Positions 18,601-27,321 are shown, counted from the first letter of the stretch. The stretch: DNA of 64,000 nt from Mycolicibacterium arabiense (GCF_010731815.2 NZ_AP022593.1:4588001-4652000); one strand, 5' to 3'. Translations and numbers: made by a program. The notes: generated by a model not told the origin, from the sequence alone.

Positions 18601-18661
18601 CCCCGGGGTCTGTCCGATTCGTTCACGATTCGGCGGCAGCTGCGGCCTAGCGTCGTCGACT

Positions 18662-19057
18662 GTGAACATTCGCGTGACGTCGACGGCCATCGAGATCGTC
18701 GCAAGTGACCTGACCCGCTCGCTGGACTTCTACCGCATGCTCGGGCTGGAGGTACCCGAGCCGGACGGCCCGCACGTCGAGGTGGACCTCCCCGGCGGTG
18801 GGGTGCTCGCCTTCGATACCGAGGAGACGATCGCCGAGCTGCATGAGGGCTGGGCGCCACCGACTTCGGCGGGCCGGGTGGTGATCGGCTTTCAGTTGGA
18901 CGCCCCCGCGTCGGTCGATGCGCTCTATGAAACGCTGACCGCGGCCGGCCATCACGGCCGGTTGAAGCCGATCGACGCCTTCTGGGGACAGCGCTACGCG
19001 ACGGTGGAGGACCCCGACGGCACGTCGGTCGATCTGTTCGCGCCACTGACCAGCTGA
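18662..19057 (+). CDS. VOC (glyoxalase/bleomycin-resistance) family protein
   Basis: A 131-residue single-chain protein with two beta-alpha-beta-beta-beta units: IEIVASDLTRSLDFYRMLG at the N-terminus and RYATVEDPDGTSVDLFAPL at the C-terminus. The start is GTG. VOC proteins bind a metal and act as isomerases, dioxygenases or antibiotic-binding proteins; none can be chosen here. Its last 64 bases overlap the end of the convergent AraC-type gene. Confidence 0.85.
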   Translation: MNIRVTSTAIEIVASDLTRSLDFYRMLGLEVPEPDGPHVEVDLPGGGVLAFDTEETIAELHEGWAPPTSAGRVVIGFQLDAPASVDALYETLTAAGHHGRLKPIDAFWGQRYATVEDPDGTSVDLFAPLTS

Positions 19058-19719
19058 GCGACCGGTACGCCGGCCAGTGCGCGCGCCTCACGGTGCAGGT
19101 GCGGTTGATCGGCATAGCCGGTCGCCGCAGCGACGGCGGCGGGAGCGCTGCCGTCGCGCAGGAGTGCCACCGCGCGCCGGAACCGCAGGATCCGTCTCAA
19201 GGTCGCCGGGCCGTAGCCGTACACCGCCATGCTCTGCCGGTGCAGCGTCCTGCTCGACCAGCCGACCTCGTCGGCCACCGCGCCCACGGTGGCGCCCGCC
19301 GACAGGCGGCCGGTCACGTGGTGCAGCGTGCGCAGCGGCCACGGCGCCGTCTCACTGCGAACGGGGCGCGCCGCCAACTCGCCGGCGAGGTCCCAGAGCC
19401 GGAGGTGGGAGGGCGCCGAACACACGTCTGCCAGCGGCACGCGTTGGTCGCGGAACTCCACGGCCGGGACGCCGAGGAGCCGGGGGAGGGCACCGGGTCG
19501 AAAGCGCAGCCCGGCAACGGGCTCCCGGTCGCGGGTGGTCTCCATCGCCGCGGTGTCCGGGCCGGCGACCACCACGCGCCCACCCATGCGGATGAGGTCC
19601 ATGCAGCCGTCGGGGAGCACCCGAACTCCTTCGCCGTCGCCGTCGGCGACCCATGCAGTCTCGACAAACCCGCGCAGCGCAGGGGGTGCGGGCAGTTCGC
19701 GGTATCCCACGACTCGCAC
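18994..19719 (-). CDS. AraC-family transcription regulator with DUF6597-type N-terminus
   Basis: About 241 residues from GTG 19719 (an upstream in-frame start at 19782 would overlap the divergent gene). The N-terminal half has LPDGCMDLIRMGGRVVVAGP, typical of the DUF6597 sensor part. The C-terminal half has the two helix-turn-helix units of AraC regulators (VGAVADEVGWSSRTLHRQSM and the later ATGYADQPHLHREARALAG). The end overlaps the VOC gene for 64 bases on the opposite strand. Ligand and targets are unknown; the neighbouring VOC gene is a possible target. Confidence 0.85.
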   Translation of the reverse strand: MRVVGYRELPAPPALRGFVETAWVADGDGEGVRVLPDGCMDLIRMGGRVVVAGPDTAAMETTRDREPVAGLRFRPGALPRLLGVPAVEFRDQRVPLADVCSAPSHLRLWDLAGELAARPVRSETAPWPLRTLHHVTGRLSAGATVGAVADEVGWSSRTLHRQSMAVYGYGPATLRRILRFRRAVALLRDGSAPAAVAAATGYADQPHLHREARALAGVPVAQLVSGANRSTDVPSGSSTVA

Positions 19720-19733
19720 GCTACCGTCGTGCC

Positions 19734-20305
19734 GTGGACGATGCCGGGGCACGGGAGCGGGTCGTGCTGGTGAGGTGGACACCGGTACTGGCGTCGGGAG
19801 TCCTGGGTTTCACGGCGCTGCTGTGGCTCGTTCCGTTGATTCAGGTGCTCCGCTCGGACGAGCCGAGCACCGGCGGGTGGATCGCGACGGCCGTGCTCGC
19901 CATACCGTTCGCGTGGGTGTGCTGGCGGGCCCCGAAGGCGCTGCGGGGGATGGGGATTGAGTTCGACGACGTGGGCATCCACCCGTTCGACGGGCGCCGC
20001 ACCGGCACCATCGCCTGGCGCGACGTCGCGGCCGTCGGCTTCGGGTCGTATGCCAGCCGGCACCGACGCCTGCCGCGCGCCACGGTCGCCGCACTCGAGG
20101 TGTACCTCGCCAGCACTGCCACGGCGGCCGAGCACCCACGACTCCGGCACGACTGGCAGCCGGTCGACCCGCCGGCACCCGGATTGTCGGCGGGCTGCTC
20201 CGCTACACGGTGTCGCCGTACGGCGCCCAGGCCGGCGCCGTCGAACGGGCGGTGCGACGATTCCGGCCGGGCGCGTGGTCCGGGCCGTTCGAGCACGCGC
20301 GCTGA
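19734..20305 (+). pseudogene. Membrane protein with PH-like domain, apparent frameshift near 20180
   Basis: From GTG 19734 the frame gives two hydrophobic helices (VLASGVLGFTALLWLVPLI and TAVLAIPFAWVCWRA) and a soluble part (MGIEFDDVGIHPFDGRRTGT) reminiscent of bacterial PH-domain membrane proteins. After about 20180 this frame turns into Arg/Pro-rich text and would run into fadD17. Moving back one base gives a sensible ending: IVGGLLRYTVSPYGAQAG, then AVERAVRRFRPGAW and stop TGA at 20303-20305, just before the fadD17 end. A single-base deletion, real or a sequencing error, explains this. No function is known. Confidence 0.6.
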
Positions 20306-20310
20306 GTCAG

Positions 20311-21825
20311 TCAGGCCCGGGAGATGGGGTGCACCGGGTCGGCGCAGTCGGTGCCCTCGCTGGACAGCACCCGCTTGAGCACCTTGAACGTCGCGGTGCG
20401 GGGCAGCGCACTGGCGATCCGCACGAACTTCGGCCACTGCTTCGGCCCGAGATCCGACTGCTCGGCAAGGAACGCCGTGAAGGCCTCGCCGTCGAACTCG
20501 GCGCCGTCGACGAGCACCATGGCCGCCATCACCTGGTCGCCGACGGTGGGGTCGGGGATGGGATAGACGGCCGTTTCGACGACGTCGGGGTGGCGCAACA
20601 GGATTCGCTCGATCGGCGCGGTACCGAGGTTCTCCCCGTCGACCCGCATCCAGTCTCCGAGCCGCCCGGCGAAGTAGGCGTAGCCGTTCTCGTCGCGGTA
20701 GGCGAGGTCGCCGCTGTGGTACACGCCGCCCGCCATCCGCTGGGCCTCGGCGCCCTCGTCGCGGTAGTAGCCACGGAACCACCCGGGTCCAGTGGGGTTG
20801 ATCAGCTCGCCGACCTTGCCCGGCGGGCAGGGTTCGCCGGTATCGACGTCGACGATGTCGACCTCGTCGGTCAGCGGTCCGAGCGAGCCGTCGGGCGAAT
20901 CGGGTGTCCGCGCGATAGCGACGCCGCCCTCGGTGGATCCGAACCCGTCGACGACGGTGACGCCGAAGCGCTTGGCGAACCGGCCGATGTCGCGCGGGGC
21001 GCCCTCGTTGCCGTAGAGGAAGCGCAACGGGTTGTCCGCGTCGTCGGGCTGCTCGGGCGTGGCCAGTACGTAGGACAGCGGCTTGCCGACGTAGTTGGCG
21101 TACGTCGCCCCGTACCGTCGGACGTCTGGGATGAACCGGGACGCGGAGAACTTGCGTCGCAACGCGATCGAGCCGCCCGCGGCGACGGCCACGGCCCAGC
21201 CGGCCATCACGGCGTTGGAATGGAAGAGCGGCATCGACAGGTAGAAGACGTCGGCCGGGCCGAGACCGAAGCGCTCGGCCAGCATCCTCCCCGGGAACGC
21301 CACCTTGTCGTGGGTGACGCGCACCGCCTTCGGCTCACCGCTGGTGCCGGAGGTAAAGATCAGCATGTACAGGTCATCGGGATGCAGATCGGCGAACGCC
21401 ACCGGCGCATCGTCGTGCGCGGCGAGTTCGGCTGCCCACTCGAGTGATTCGACGTCGACGACGTCCACGCCGGGCGTGCTGCCGTCCAGCGCGTCGGCAC
21501 CGTCGGTGAGCACCAGCTGACAGTCGGCGTGTGCGACGTCACGCGCCAGCGCCGCACCGCGACGGGTCGGGTTCAGGCCCACCGGCACGATCCCGGACAG
21601 CCCGGCGGCGACGAGCACCGTGGAGAAGAACGGCGTGTTGCCCAGCAGGACGCCGACGTGCGGCGGCCGCGCGGGATCGAGTCGCGCGCGCAGCGCCGAT
21701 GCCAGGCGTGCCGCCGCTCTGAGATGGTCGCGCCAACTGGTGAAGTCGTCACCGTCGTGGACGCCGCGATCGGTGACGTCGGCGAGCGGTCTCAGCAGCT
21801 CGGTGACGGTGGGGTTGCCGGGCAC
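20311..21825 (-). CDS. fadD17: Steroid side-chain CoA ligase FadD17
   Basis: A 504-residue acyl-CoA synthetase. The AMP-binding loop FTSGTSGEPKAVRVTH is near residue 163, the FGSTEGGVA motif near 293 and the hinge RLGDWMRVDGENL near 385. Its length matches FadD17 (Rv3506, 502 residues), which prefers steroid acids with a shortened (five-carbon) side chain. The start is GTG 21825, 6 bases after the fadE27 stop, so it is the third gene of the fadE26-fadE27-fadD17 operon. Confidence 0.9.
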   Translation of the reverse strand: MPGNPTVTELLRPLADVTDRGVHDGDDFTSWRDHLRAAARLASALRARLDPARPPHVGVLLGNTPFFSTVLVAAGLSGIVPVGLNPTRRGAALARDVAHADCQLVLTDGADALDGSTPGVDVVDVESLEWAAELAAHDDAPVAFADLHPDDLYMLIFTSGTSGEPKAVRVTHDKVAFPGRMLAERFGLGPADVFYLSMPLFHSNAVMAGWAVAVAAGGSIALRRKFSASRFIPDVRRYGATYANYVGKPLSYVLATPEQPDDADNPLRFLYGNEGAPRDIGRFAKRFGVTVVDGFGSTEGGVAIARTPDSPDGSLGPLTDEVDIVDVDTGEPCPPGKVGELINPTGPGWFRGYYRDEGAEAQRMAGGVYHSGDLAYRDENGYAYFAGRLGDWMRVDGENLGTAPIERILLRHPDVVETAVYPIPDPTVGDQVMAAMVLVDGAEFDGEAFTAFLAEQSDLGPKQWPKFVRIASALPRTATFKVLKRVLSSEGTDCADPVHPISRA

Positions 21826-21831
21826 GCTGAT

Positions 21832-22929
21832 TCAGGCGGGCGTCTCGGCGAGTTCGCGGCCGATGCGCAACAACGCCCCGGTGGCTCCGCCGACGCCGAA
21901 CTCGGTCTGCTTGGCCGCCAGGAAGTAGCGGTGGATGGGATGGTCGGTGTCGATGCCGACCCCACCGTGGACGTGTACGGCGGTGTGGGCGACGCGATGT
22001 CCGGCCTCGGCCGCCCAGAAAGCGGCGGTGCCGATCTCGAGATCGGACGGCAGGTCCTCGGAGACGCGCCACGCCGCCTGCGTCACCGTCAGGCGCAGCC
22101 CCTTGATGTCGATGTACCCGTCGGCCAGTCGCGCCGACACGGCCTGGAAGCTACCGATCGGGCGGTCGAACTGTTCGCGTTCGCGGGCGTAGGTCGCGGT
22201 GAGTTCGAGTGCGCGTTCGAGCACACCGAGCTGAAAGGCGCTGCGGCCCAACGTGCCGCGTGTGGTCAGCCACGCGGCGGTGTCGCCGCCCCCTACGGCG
22301 CGGTCGGCGGAGACCTCGACGTCCTGCAGGTCGAGGTGTCCGACGCTGCCGTGGCCGGTGGTGTCGAGGGAGGCGGCCGTCACTCCGGTGTCACTCGCGC
22401 TCACGAGGAAGACCTTGGTGCCCTCATCGGTCTCGGCGGGGACCAGGAAGGCGTCGGCGACAGGGCCGAACGGGACGAGCGCGCGGGTGCCGGTCAACCG
22501 GTAACCGCCGTCGGCGGTCGTGGCCTGCACGGGTCCCTGGCCCATCTCGCCGTCGAGTGCGACAGTGAGGATCTTCTCGCCCTTGATCGCCGGCGTCGCC
22601 CACTGCGCCTGCAGTTCGGCGGATCCGAAGCGCGCCAACGCTCCAGCGCCCAGGACGACGGACTCCAGGTACGGCACGGCCGCCATCTGGCGGCCCAGTG
22701 CCGTCAGCACCGCGACCTCCTCGACGACGCCGAATCCGCCGCCGCCCACCGATTCCTGTGCGGTGGTGGACAGCACGTCGGCGTCGACGAGCTTGGCCCA
22801 CAGGTCGCGGTCGAAGCGCTGGTCGAGCCCGTCGAGCTGTCTCTGGTGCTCGGGCGTGCACACCGAGTCGGTGATGGTCCGCACCAGCCCGCCCAGGTCG
22901 GTCGAGGCTTCGGTAGGTGAGAAGTCCAT
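21832..22929 (-). CDS. fadE27: Acyl-CoA dehydrogenase subunit ChsE5 (FadE27)
   Basis: A 365-residue acyl-CoA dehydrogenase-like protein. The helical N-terminus, the beta-domain (LTGTRALVPFGPVADAFLVP) and the C-terminal bundle (FDRPIGSFQAVSARLADGYI) are all present. In M. tuberculosis ChsE4 and ChsE5 form an alpha2beta2 enzyme that dehydrogenates the five-carbon side-chain CoA ester; the subunit pair splits the FAD sites. It follows fadE26 by 21 bases and precedes fadD17 by 6. Confidence 0.9.
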   Translation of the reverse strand: MDFSPTEASTDLGGLVRTITDSVCTPEHQRQLDGLDQRFDRDLWAKLVDADVLSTTAQESVGGGGFGVVEEVAVLTALGRQMAAVPYLESVVLGAGALARFGSAELQAQWATPAIKGEKILTVALDGEMGQGPVQATTADGGYRLTGTRALVPFGPVADAFLVPAETDEGTKVFLVSASDTGVTAASLDTTGHGSVGHLDLQDVEVSADRAVGGGDTAAWLTTRGTLGRSAFQLGVLERALELTATYAREREQFDRPIGSFQAVSARLADGYIDIKGLRLTVTQAAWRVSEDLPSDLEIGTAAFWAAEAGHRVAHTAVHVHGGVGIDTDHPIHRYFLAAKQTEFGVGGATGALLRIGRELAETPA

Positions 22930-22950
22930 GTCGTAGTCTCCGTCTTCGCT

Positions 22951-24132
22951 TTAGCGGTTGACCCGGGGCAGCCCGAGGGCCACCATGCCGATGATGTCGC
23001 GCTGAATCTCGTTGGTGCCGCCGCCGAAGGTGAGGATGAGGCACGAGCGGTGCATGCGTTCGATGCGGCCCCGCAGCAGCGCGCCGGGGGAGTCGGTGCG
23101 CAACGTGGCAGCCGTGCCGAGCACCTCCATCAGGAGGCGGTAGGCCTCGGTGGCCAGCTCGGTGCCGTACACCTTGGCCGCGGATGCATCGGCGGGGGAC
23201 GGTGCCGCGTCGGTGGTCGACGCCAGTTCCCAGTTGATCAGTTTGAGCACCTCGGCCTTCGCATGGACGCGAGCGAGGTTGAGCTGCACCCACTCCGAGT
23301 CGATGAGCCGCTTGCCGTGCATGTCCTTGGTGTTCTGCGCCCACTCGCGAACCGCATCGAGTGCCACGTAGATCGGCTGCGCCGACACCAGTGCGACGCG
23401 CTCGTGGTTGAGCTGGTTGGTCACCAGCTTCCAGCCGGCGTTCTCCTCGCCGACCAGGCTGGACGTTGGCACGCGGACGTCCTGGTAATAGGTCGCGCTG
23501 GTGTCGACACCGCTCATGGTGTGCACGGGCGTCCAGGAGAAGCCCTCGGCCGTGGTCGGCACGATCAGCATCGAGATGCCGCGGTGCTTCTTGGCTTCGG
23601 GGTTGGTGCGCACGGCCAGCCACACGTAGTCGGCGTAGGCGATCAGGCTGGTCCACATCTTCTGGCCGTTGATCACGTAGTCGTCACCGTCGCGCACCGC
23701 GGTGGTGCGCAGCGCTGCGAGGTCGGTGCCCGCGCCCGGCTCGGAGTAGCCGATGGAGAAGTGCAGCTTGCCCGCCGCGATCTTGGGCAGGAAGAAGTTC
23801 TTCTGCTCCTCGGTGCCGAAGTGCATGATCGTCGGCGCGACGGAGTTGATGGTCAGGAACGGCACCGGCACGTTGGCGATCGACGCCTCGTCGTTGAAGA
23901 TCAGACCGTCCATCGGAGGGCGTGCCTGGCCGCCGTACTCCTTGGGCCAGGACAGCGTCAGCCAACCGTCCTTGCCCATCTGCTCGACGGTCTCGCGGTA
24001 GACGTTGCCGCGGCCCATCTCGCCGTCGCTGGAGGTGAGCGCCTCGGCGCGCTCGGGAGTCATGAGCTTGGCGAAGTACGAGCGCAGCTCGCGGCGCAAG
24101 TCCTCCTGCTCGGGGCTGTAGCCGATGCGCAT
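22951..24132 (-). CDS. fadE26: Acyl-CoA dehydrogenase subunit ChsE4 (FadE26)
   Basis: A 393-residue acyl-CoA dehydrogenase. Visible are the FAD/substrate segment FSIGYSEPGAGTDLAALRT, the beta-domain and the C-terminal FGGGTNEIQRDIIG, which is the usual signature. ATG 24132 is chosen because GGAGGAAG lies just upstream; a GTG at 24147 would add five residues. It is the catalytic partner of FadE27 and the first gene of the operon. The KstR box lies about 66 bases upstream. Confidence 0.92.
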   Translation of the reverse strand: MRIGYSPEQEDLRRELRSYFAKLMTPERAEALTSSDGEMGRGNVYRETVEQMGKDGWLTLSWPKEYGGQARPPMDGLIFNDEASIANVPVPFLTINSVAPTIMHFGTEEQKNFFLPKIAAGKLHFSIGYSEPGAGTDLAALRTTAVRDGDDYVINGQKMWTSLIAYADYVWLAVRTNPEAKKHRGISMLIVPTTAEGFSWTPVHTMSGVDTSATYYQDVRVPTSSLVGEENAGWKLVTNQLNHERVALVSAQPIYVALDAVREWAQNTKDMHGKRLIDSEWVQLNLARVHAKAEVLKLINWELASTTDAAPSPADASAAKVYGTELATEAYRLLMEVLGTAATLRTDSPGALLRGRIERMHRSCLILTFGGGTNEIQRDIIGMVALGLPRVNR

Positions 24133-24197
24133 CGCGTCTTCCTCCACTGTTCTGGCCGTTTCAGCAGGGCCGAAAAGCCCTGTCGATCACCCCTGGT

Positions 24198-24211
24198 TGT
24201 AACACGTTCTA
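24198..24211. promoter_or_regulatory. KstR operator between fadE26 and fdxD
   Basis: TGTAACACGTTCTA is identical to the fadD19 operator. It lies between the leftward fadE26 operon and rightward fdxD, so it probably controls both. Confidence 0.9.
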
Positions 24212-24263
24212 GTCTTGGAATCCAGGTCATGCTTTACTGCCATCGTTCGAACGGGGAGATATC

Positions 24264-24332
24264 GTGACCCGTTACGACCGGCGGGTCATCCGCACCCTGG
24301 CTGCGAGGAGGTTGTCATGCACGTGGAAGTAG
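24264..24332 (+). CDS. Possible 22-residue leader peptide overlapping fdxD start
   Basis: GTG 24264 follows a good GGGGAGAT ribosome site and opens a basic peptide (MTRYDRRVIRTLAARR, then six more residues) that stops at 24330-24332, 15 bases inside fdxD. It may couple translation to fdxD, or be a chance frame. Only comparison with other species can tell. Confidence 0.3.
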   Translation: MTRYDRRVIRTLAARRLSCTWK

Positions 24333-24508
24333 ACCGGGATCGCTGCGAGGGAAACGCGGTGTGCTTGGGTATTGCGCCCGACCTGTTCGATCTGGACGAC
24401 GAGGACTACGCCGTCGTCAAGGTCGATCCGGTGCCGGCCGACCAGGAGGGCCTGGCCGAGCAATCCATCGCGGAATGCCCCCGCGCCGCGCTGACCCGCA
24501 GAGACTAG
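24317..24508 (+). CDS. fdxD: 3Fe-4S ferredoxin FdxD
   Basis: A 63-residue ferredoxin with cluster ligands C10, C16 (CEGNAVC) and C54 (ECP), and no fourth Cys, which is the 3Fe-4S type that serves cytochromes P450. Rv3503c (FdxD) has the same length and place. The start ATG 24317 has GAGGAG at 24305-24310. It probably gives electrons to Cyp142 or to the ChsE enzymes' partners; the partner is inferred from shared KstR control. The SDR gene follows 13 bases later. Confidence 0.9.
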   Translation: MHVEVDRDRCEGNAVCLGIAPDLFDLDDEDYAVVKVDPVPADQEGLAEQSIAECPRAALTRRD

Positions 24509-24521
24509 AGGTATTCATAAA

Positions 24522-25454
24522 GTGACGAACGACGGCACTCAGAACTCCACCGGTTCCGACCTGTCCGGCTTGGTCGCCGTGGTGACCGGCGCGGCAGCGG
24601 GGCTCGGCAGGGCGGAGGCGATCGGGCTGGCCCGCCAGGGCGCCACGGTGGTGGTCAACGACATCGCACCGGCGCTGGACAAGTCGGACGTGCTGGACGA
24701 GATTTCGTCCGCGGGGTCCAAGGGCGTGGCCGTCGCGGGCGACATCAGTGAGCGCGTCACCGCCGACGAGTTGGTCAGTACCGCCGACGGACTCGGCGGG
24801 CTGGCGATCGTGGTCAACAACGCGGGCATCACGCGGGACCGGATGTTGTTCAACATGTCCGACGAGGACTGGGACGCCGTCATCGCCGTACACCTGCGCG
24901 GCCACTTCCTGCTGACCCGCAACGCGGCGACCTACTGGCGCGACAAGGCGAAGGCCAACGGGGGCACCGTCTACGGCCGCATCGTCAACACCTCGTCGGA
25001 GGCCGGGCTCGCCGGTCCCGTCGGCCAGGCGAACTACGGAGCGGCGAAGGCGGGGATCACCGCGTTGACGCTGACCGCGGCACGCGGACTCGGCCGGTAC
25101 GGCGTGCGCGCAAACGCGATTGCGCCGCGGGCACGGACCGCCATGACCGCCGACGTCTTCGGCGACGCCCCCGAATTGAGCGAGGGGCAGATCGACGAGC
25201 TGTCGCCGGAGCACGTCGTCAACCTCGTGCGGTTTCTGTCGTCCCCGGCGTCGGAAGGGGTCAACGGGCAGCTGTTCATCGTCTACGGTCCAACCGTGAC
25301 GTTGGTCGCCGCACCGACGGTGGAGAAGCGATTCACCGCGAACTCCGACGCGTGGGCTGCCGACGACCTCGACGACACACTGCGTGCGTACTTTGCTGAC
25401 CGGGATCCCGAACTCGGTTTCTCGGCCAGCGCGTTGATGGCTGCGCAAGACTGA
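24522..25454 (+). CDS. Short-chain dehydrogenase/reductase (Rv3502c-like)
   Basis: A 310-residue classical SDR: NAD(P)-binding VVTGAAAGLGRAEAIGLA (residues about 17-34), VVNNAGITRD, and active-site Tyr and Lys in NYGAAKAGI near residue 170. Its length is above the usual 250 because of a C-terminal tail after VNGQLFIVYGP. It lies in the fdxD transcript, as Rv3502c does upstream of yrbE4A. It probably oxidises a beta-hydroxyacyl-CoA or hydroxysteroid intermediate; the exact substrate is not known. Confidence 0.88.
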   Translation: MTNDGTQNSTGSDLSGLVAVVTGAAAGLGRAEAIGLARQGATVVVNDIAPALDKSDVLDEISSAGSKGVAVAGDISERVTADELVSTADGLGGLAIVVNNAGITRDRMLFNMSDEDWDAVIAVHLRGHFLLTRNAATYWRDKAKANGGTVYGRIVNTSSEAGLAGPVGQANYGAAKAGITALTLTAARGLGRYGVRANAIAPRARTAMTADVFGDAPELSEGQIDELSPEHVVNLVRFLSSPASEGVNGQLFIVYGPTVTLVAAPTVEKRFTANSDAWAADDLDDTLRAYFADRDPELGFSASALMAAQD

Positions 25455-25484
25455 CAGTCTTGGTTGTCAGTGTGCTGAAGGCAC

Positions 25485-25498
25485 TAGAACACGTTATA
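25485..25498. promoter_or_regulatory. KstR operator, distal box of the mce4 control region
   Basis: TAGAACACGTTATA matches the consensus fully at the core. It lies 89 bases upstream of a second box within the 258-bp gap before yrbE4A. Confidence 0.9.
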
Positions 25499-25565
25499 GA
25501 ATGACCTGGGTCACACATGCTTCTACCAGCACGAATATGGTGTTTTGTACTGGTTTTGCCGTTCT

Positions 25566-25595
25566 TTGACACTGCGAACGTGTTCTAGTTAATAT
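25566..25595 (+). promoter_or_regulatory. mce4 operon promoter
   Basis: TTGACA (25566-25571), 18 bases and TAATAT (25590-25595) form an almost perfect sigma-70 type promoter, unusual for this GC-rich genome. A KstR box lies entirely in the spacer. The predicted start, about 25602, leaves a leader of about 110 bases before yrbE4A. Confidence 0.7.
25574..25587. promoter_or_regulatory. KstR operator, proximal box of the mce4 control region
   Basis: GCGAACGTGTTCTA has one good half-site (GTTCTA) and a weaker left half. It sits between the -35 and -10 of the mce4 promoter, so a bound repressor would exclude RNA polymerase. Confidence 0.75.
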
Positions 25596-25711
25596 GATCC
25601 GGCTCACTAAGAGCGGTGCTCAACCTAGGGTGGGAAGATCATCGAGACGGGCCGATTCAACGGCTTCGCCACGACGACATCCAGCCCTCGTCCCGAGAAA
25701 CGGAGCCGAGT

Positions 25712-26476
25712 TTGATCGAACAGCTCGCGGCACCGGCTCGGGCCGTAGGCGGGTTCGTCGAGATGTCCTTGGATACGTTCGTCAAGATCTTCCGGCGGCC
25801 ATTCCAGTTCCGTGAGTTCCTCGAACAGACGTGGATGATCGCCCGCGTCTCGCTCGTGCCGACACTCCTCGTCGCCATCCCGTTCACCGTCCTCGTGGCC
25901 TTCACGCTCAACATCCTCCTTCGCGAGATCGGCGCCGCCGACCTGTCCGGCGCGGGCACGGCCTTCGGCACGATCACGCAGCTGGGACCGGTCGTGACCG
26001 TGCTGGTGGTTGCCGGTGCAGGCGCCACCGCCATCTGTGCGGACCTCGGCGCGCGCACCATTCGCGAGGAGATCGACGCGATGCGCGTGCTGGGCATCGA
26101 CCCGATCCAGCGTCTGGTCGTCCCCCGCGTCCTCGCCTCGACGTTCGTCGCACTGCTGCTCAACGGTCTGGTCTGCGCGATCGGCCTCGCAGGCGGCTAC
26201 GTCTTCTCGGTATTCCTGCAGGGCGTGAACCCCGGCGCCTTCATCAACGGGCTCACCATCCTGACCGGGCTCGGCGAACTCGTGCTGGCGATGTTCAAGG
26301 CCCTGCTCTTCGGCGTCTTCGCCGGCTTGGTGGGCTGCTACCGCGGTTTGACGGTGCAGGGCGGCCCCAAGGGCGTCGGGGTCGCCGTGAACGAGACCGT
26401 CGTCTATGCGTTCATCTGCCTGTTCGTGATCAACGTGATCATGACGGCGGTCGGCGTGAGAGTCCTGGAGCGCTAG
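25712..26476 (+). CDS. yrbE4A: Mce4 permease YrbE4A
   Basis: A 254-residue MlaE-family permease with about five membrane segments. The conserved coupling stretch REEIDAMRVLGIDPIQRLVV (about 117-136) meets the ATPase MceG, which is not in the window. TTG 25712 is taken as start because it gives exactly the length of the M. tuberculosis protein; an in-frame ATG at 25616 would add 32 residues of polar sequence. It opens the mce4 operon, which imports cholesterol and other sterols. Confidence 0.9.
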   Translation: MIEQLAAPARAVGGFVEMSLDTFVKIFRRPFQFREFLEQTWMIARVSLVPTLLVAIPFTVLVAFTLNILLREIGAADLSGAGTAFGTITQLGPVVTVLVVAGAGATAICADLGARTIREEIDAMRVLGIDPIQRLVVPRVLASTFVALLLNGLVCAIGLAGGYVFSVFLQGVNPGAFINGLTILTGLGELVLAMFKALLFGVFAGLVGCYRGLTVQGGPKGVGVAVNETVVYAFICLFVINVIMTAVGVRVLER

Positions 26477-26478
26477 TC

Positions 26479-27321
26479 ATGAGCTACGACGCCACCCTGC
26501 GCCTGCGACGGTTCTTCCGTGGCGTGCCGAACATGGTCGACACCGTCGGCGAGCAGGCCCTGTTCTATGGCGAGTCGGTGCGCTACATCCCCAACGCGCT
26601 GACGCGGTATCGCCGCGAGACGATCCGTCTGATCGCCGAGATGACGATGGGCACCGGAGCCCTGGTCATGATCGGCGGCACCGTCGGCGTCGCAGCCTTC
26701 ATGACGCTGGCCTCGGGCGGCGTCATTGCCGTGCAGGGTTACTCGTCGCTGGGCAACATCGGCATCGAGGCGCTCACCGGGTTCCTCTCGGCCTTCCTCA
26801 ACGTGCGGATCGTCGCGCCCGTCATCGCGGGCATCGCGCTCGCGGCAACCATCGGTGCGGGCACGACGGCACAGTTGGGCGCGATGCGAGTCTCGGAGGA
26901 GATCGACGCCGTCGAGTCGATGGCCGTGCACTCGGTGTCGTATCTGGTGTCGACGCGGATCATCGCCGGGCTCATCGCGATCGTTCCCCTATACGCGCTG
27001 TCGGTGCTCGCGGCCTTCTTCGCCGCTCGGTTCACGACCGTCTACATCAACGGACAGTCCGCCGGTCTGTACGACCACTACTTCAACACGTTCTTGGTGC
27101 CGAGCGACCTGCTGTGGTCGTTCCTCCAAGCCATCGTGATGTCCATAGCGGTGATGCTCGTTCACACGTATTACGGCTACAACGCCTCTGGCGGCCCGGT
27201 CGGCGTCGGCATCGCCGTCGGCCAGGCCGTCCGCACGTCGCTGATCGTCGTCGTCACCATCGTCCTGTTCATCTCCCTCGCGGTCTACGGCGCGTCGGGC
27301 AACTTCAACCTCTCCGGATAG
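26479..27321 (+). CDS. yrbE4B: Mce4 permease YrbE4B
   Basis: A 280-residue MlaE-family permease, partner of YrbE4A. The coupling stretch SEEIDAVESMAVHSVSYLVS and about five membrane segments are present. ATG 26479 follows the yrbE4A stop by 2 bases. It matches Rv3500c in place and size. Confidence 0.92.
   Translation: MSYDATLRLRRFFRGVPNMVDTVGEQALFYGESVRYIPNALTRYRRETIRLIAEMTMGTGALVMIGGTVGVAAFMTLASGGVIAVQGYSSLGNIGIEALTGFLSAFLNVRIVAPVIAGIALAATIGAGTTAQLGAMRVSEEIDAVESMAVHSVSYLVSTRIIAGLIAIVPLYALSVLAAFFAARFTTVYINGQSAGLYDHYFNTFLVPSDLLWSFLQAIVMSIAVMLVHTYYGYNASGGPVGVGIAVGQAVRTSLIVVVTIVLFISLAVYGASGNFNLSG

Noticed and set aside
20305..20378. Unshifted continuation of the PH-like gene into fadD17
   Set aside because: It reads as Arg/Pro-rich text and overlaps the fadD17 end; the shifted frame is better.
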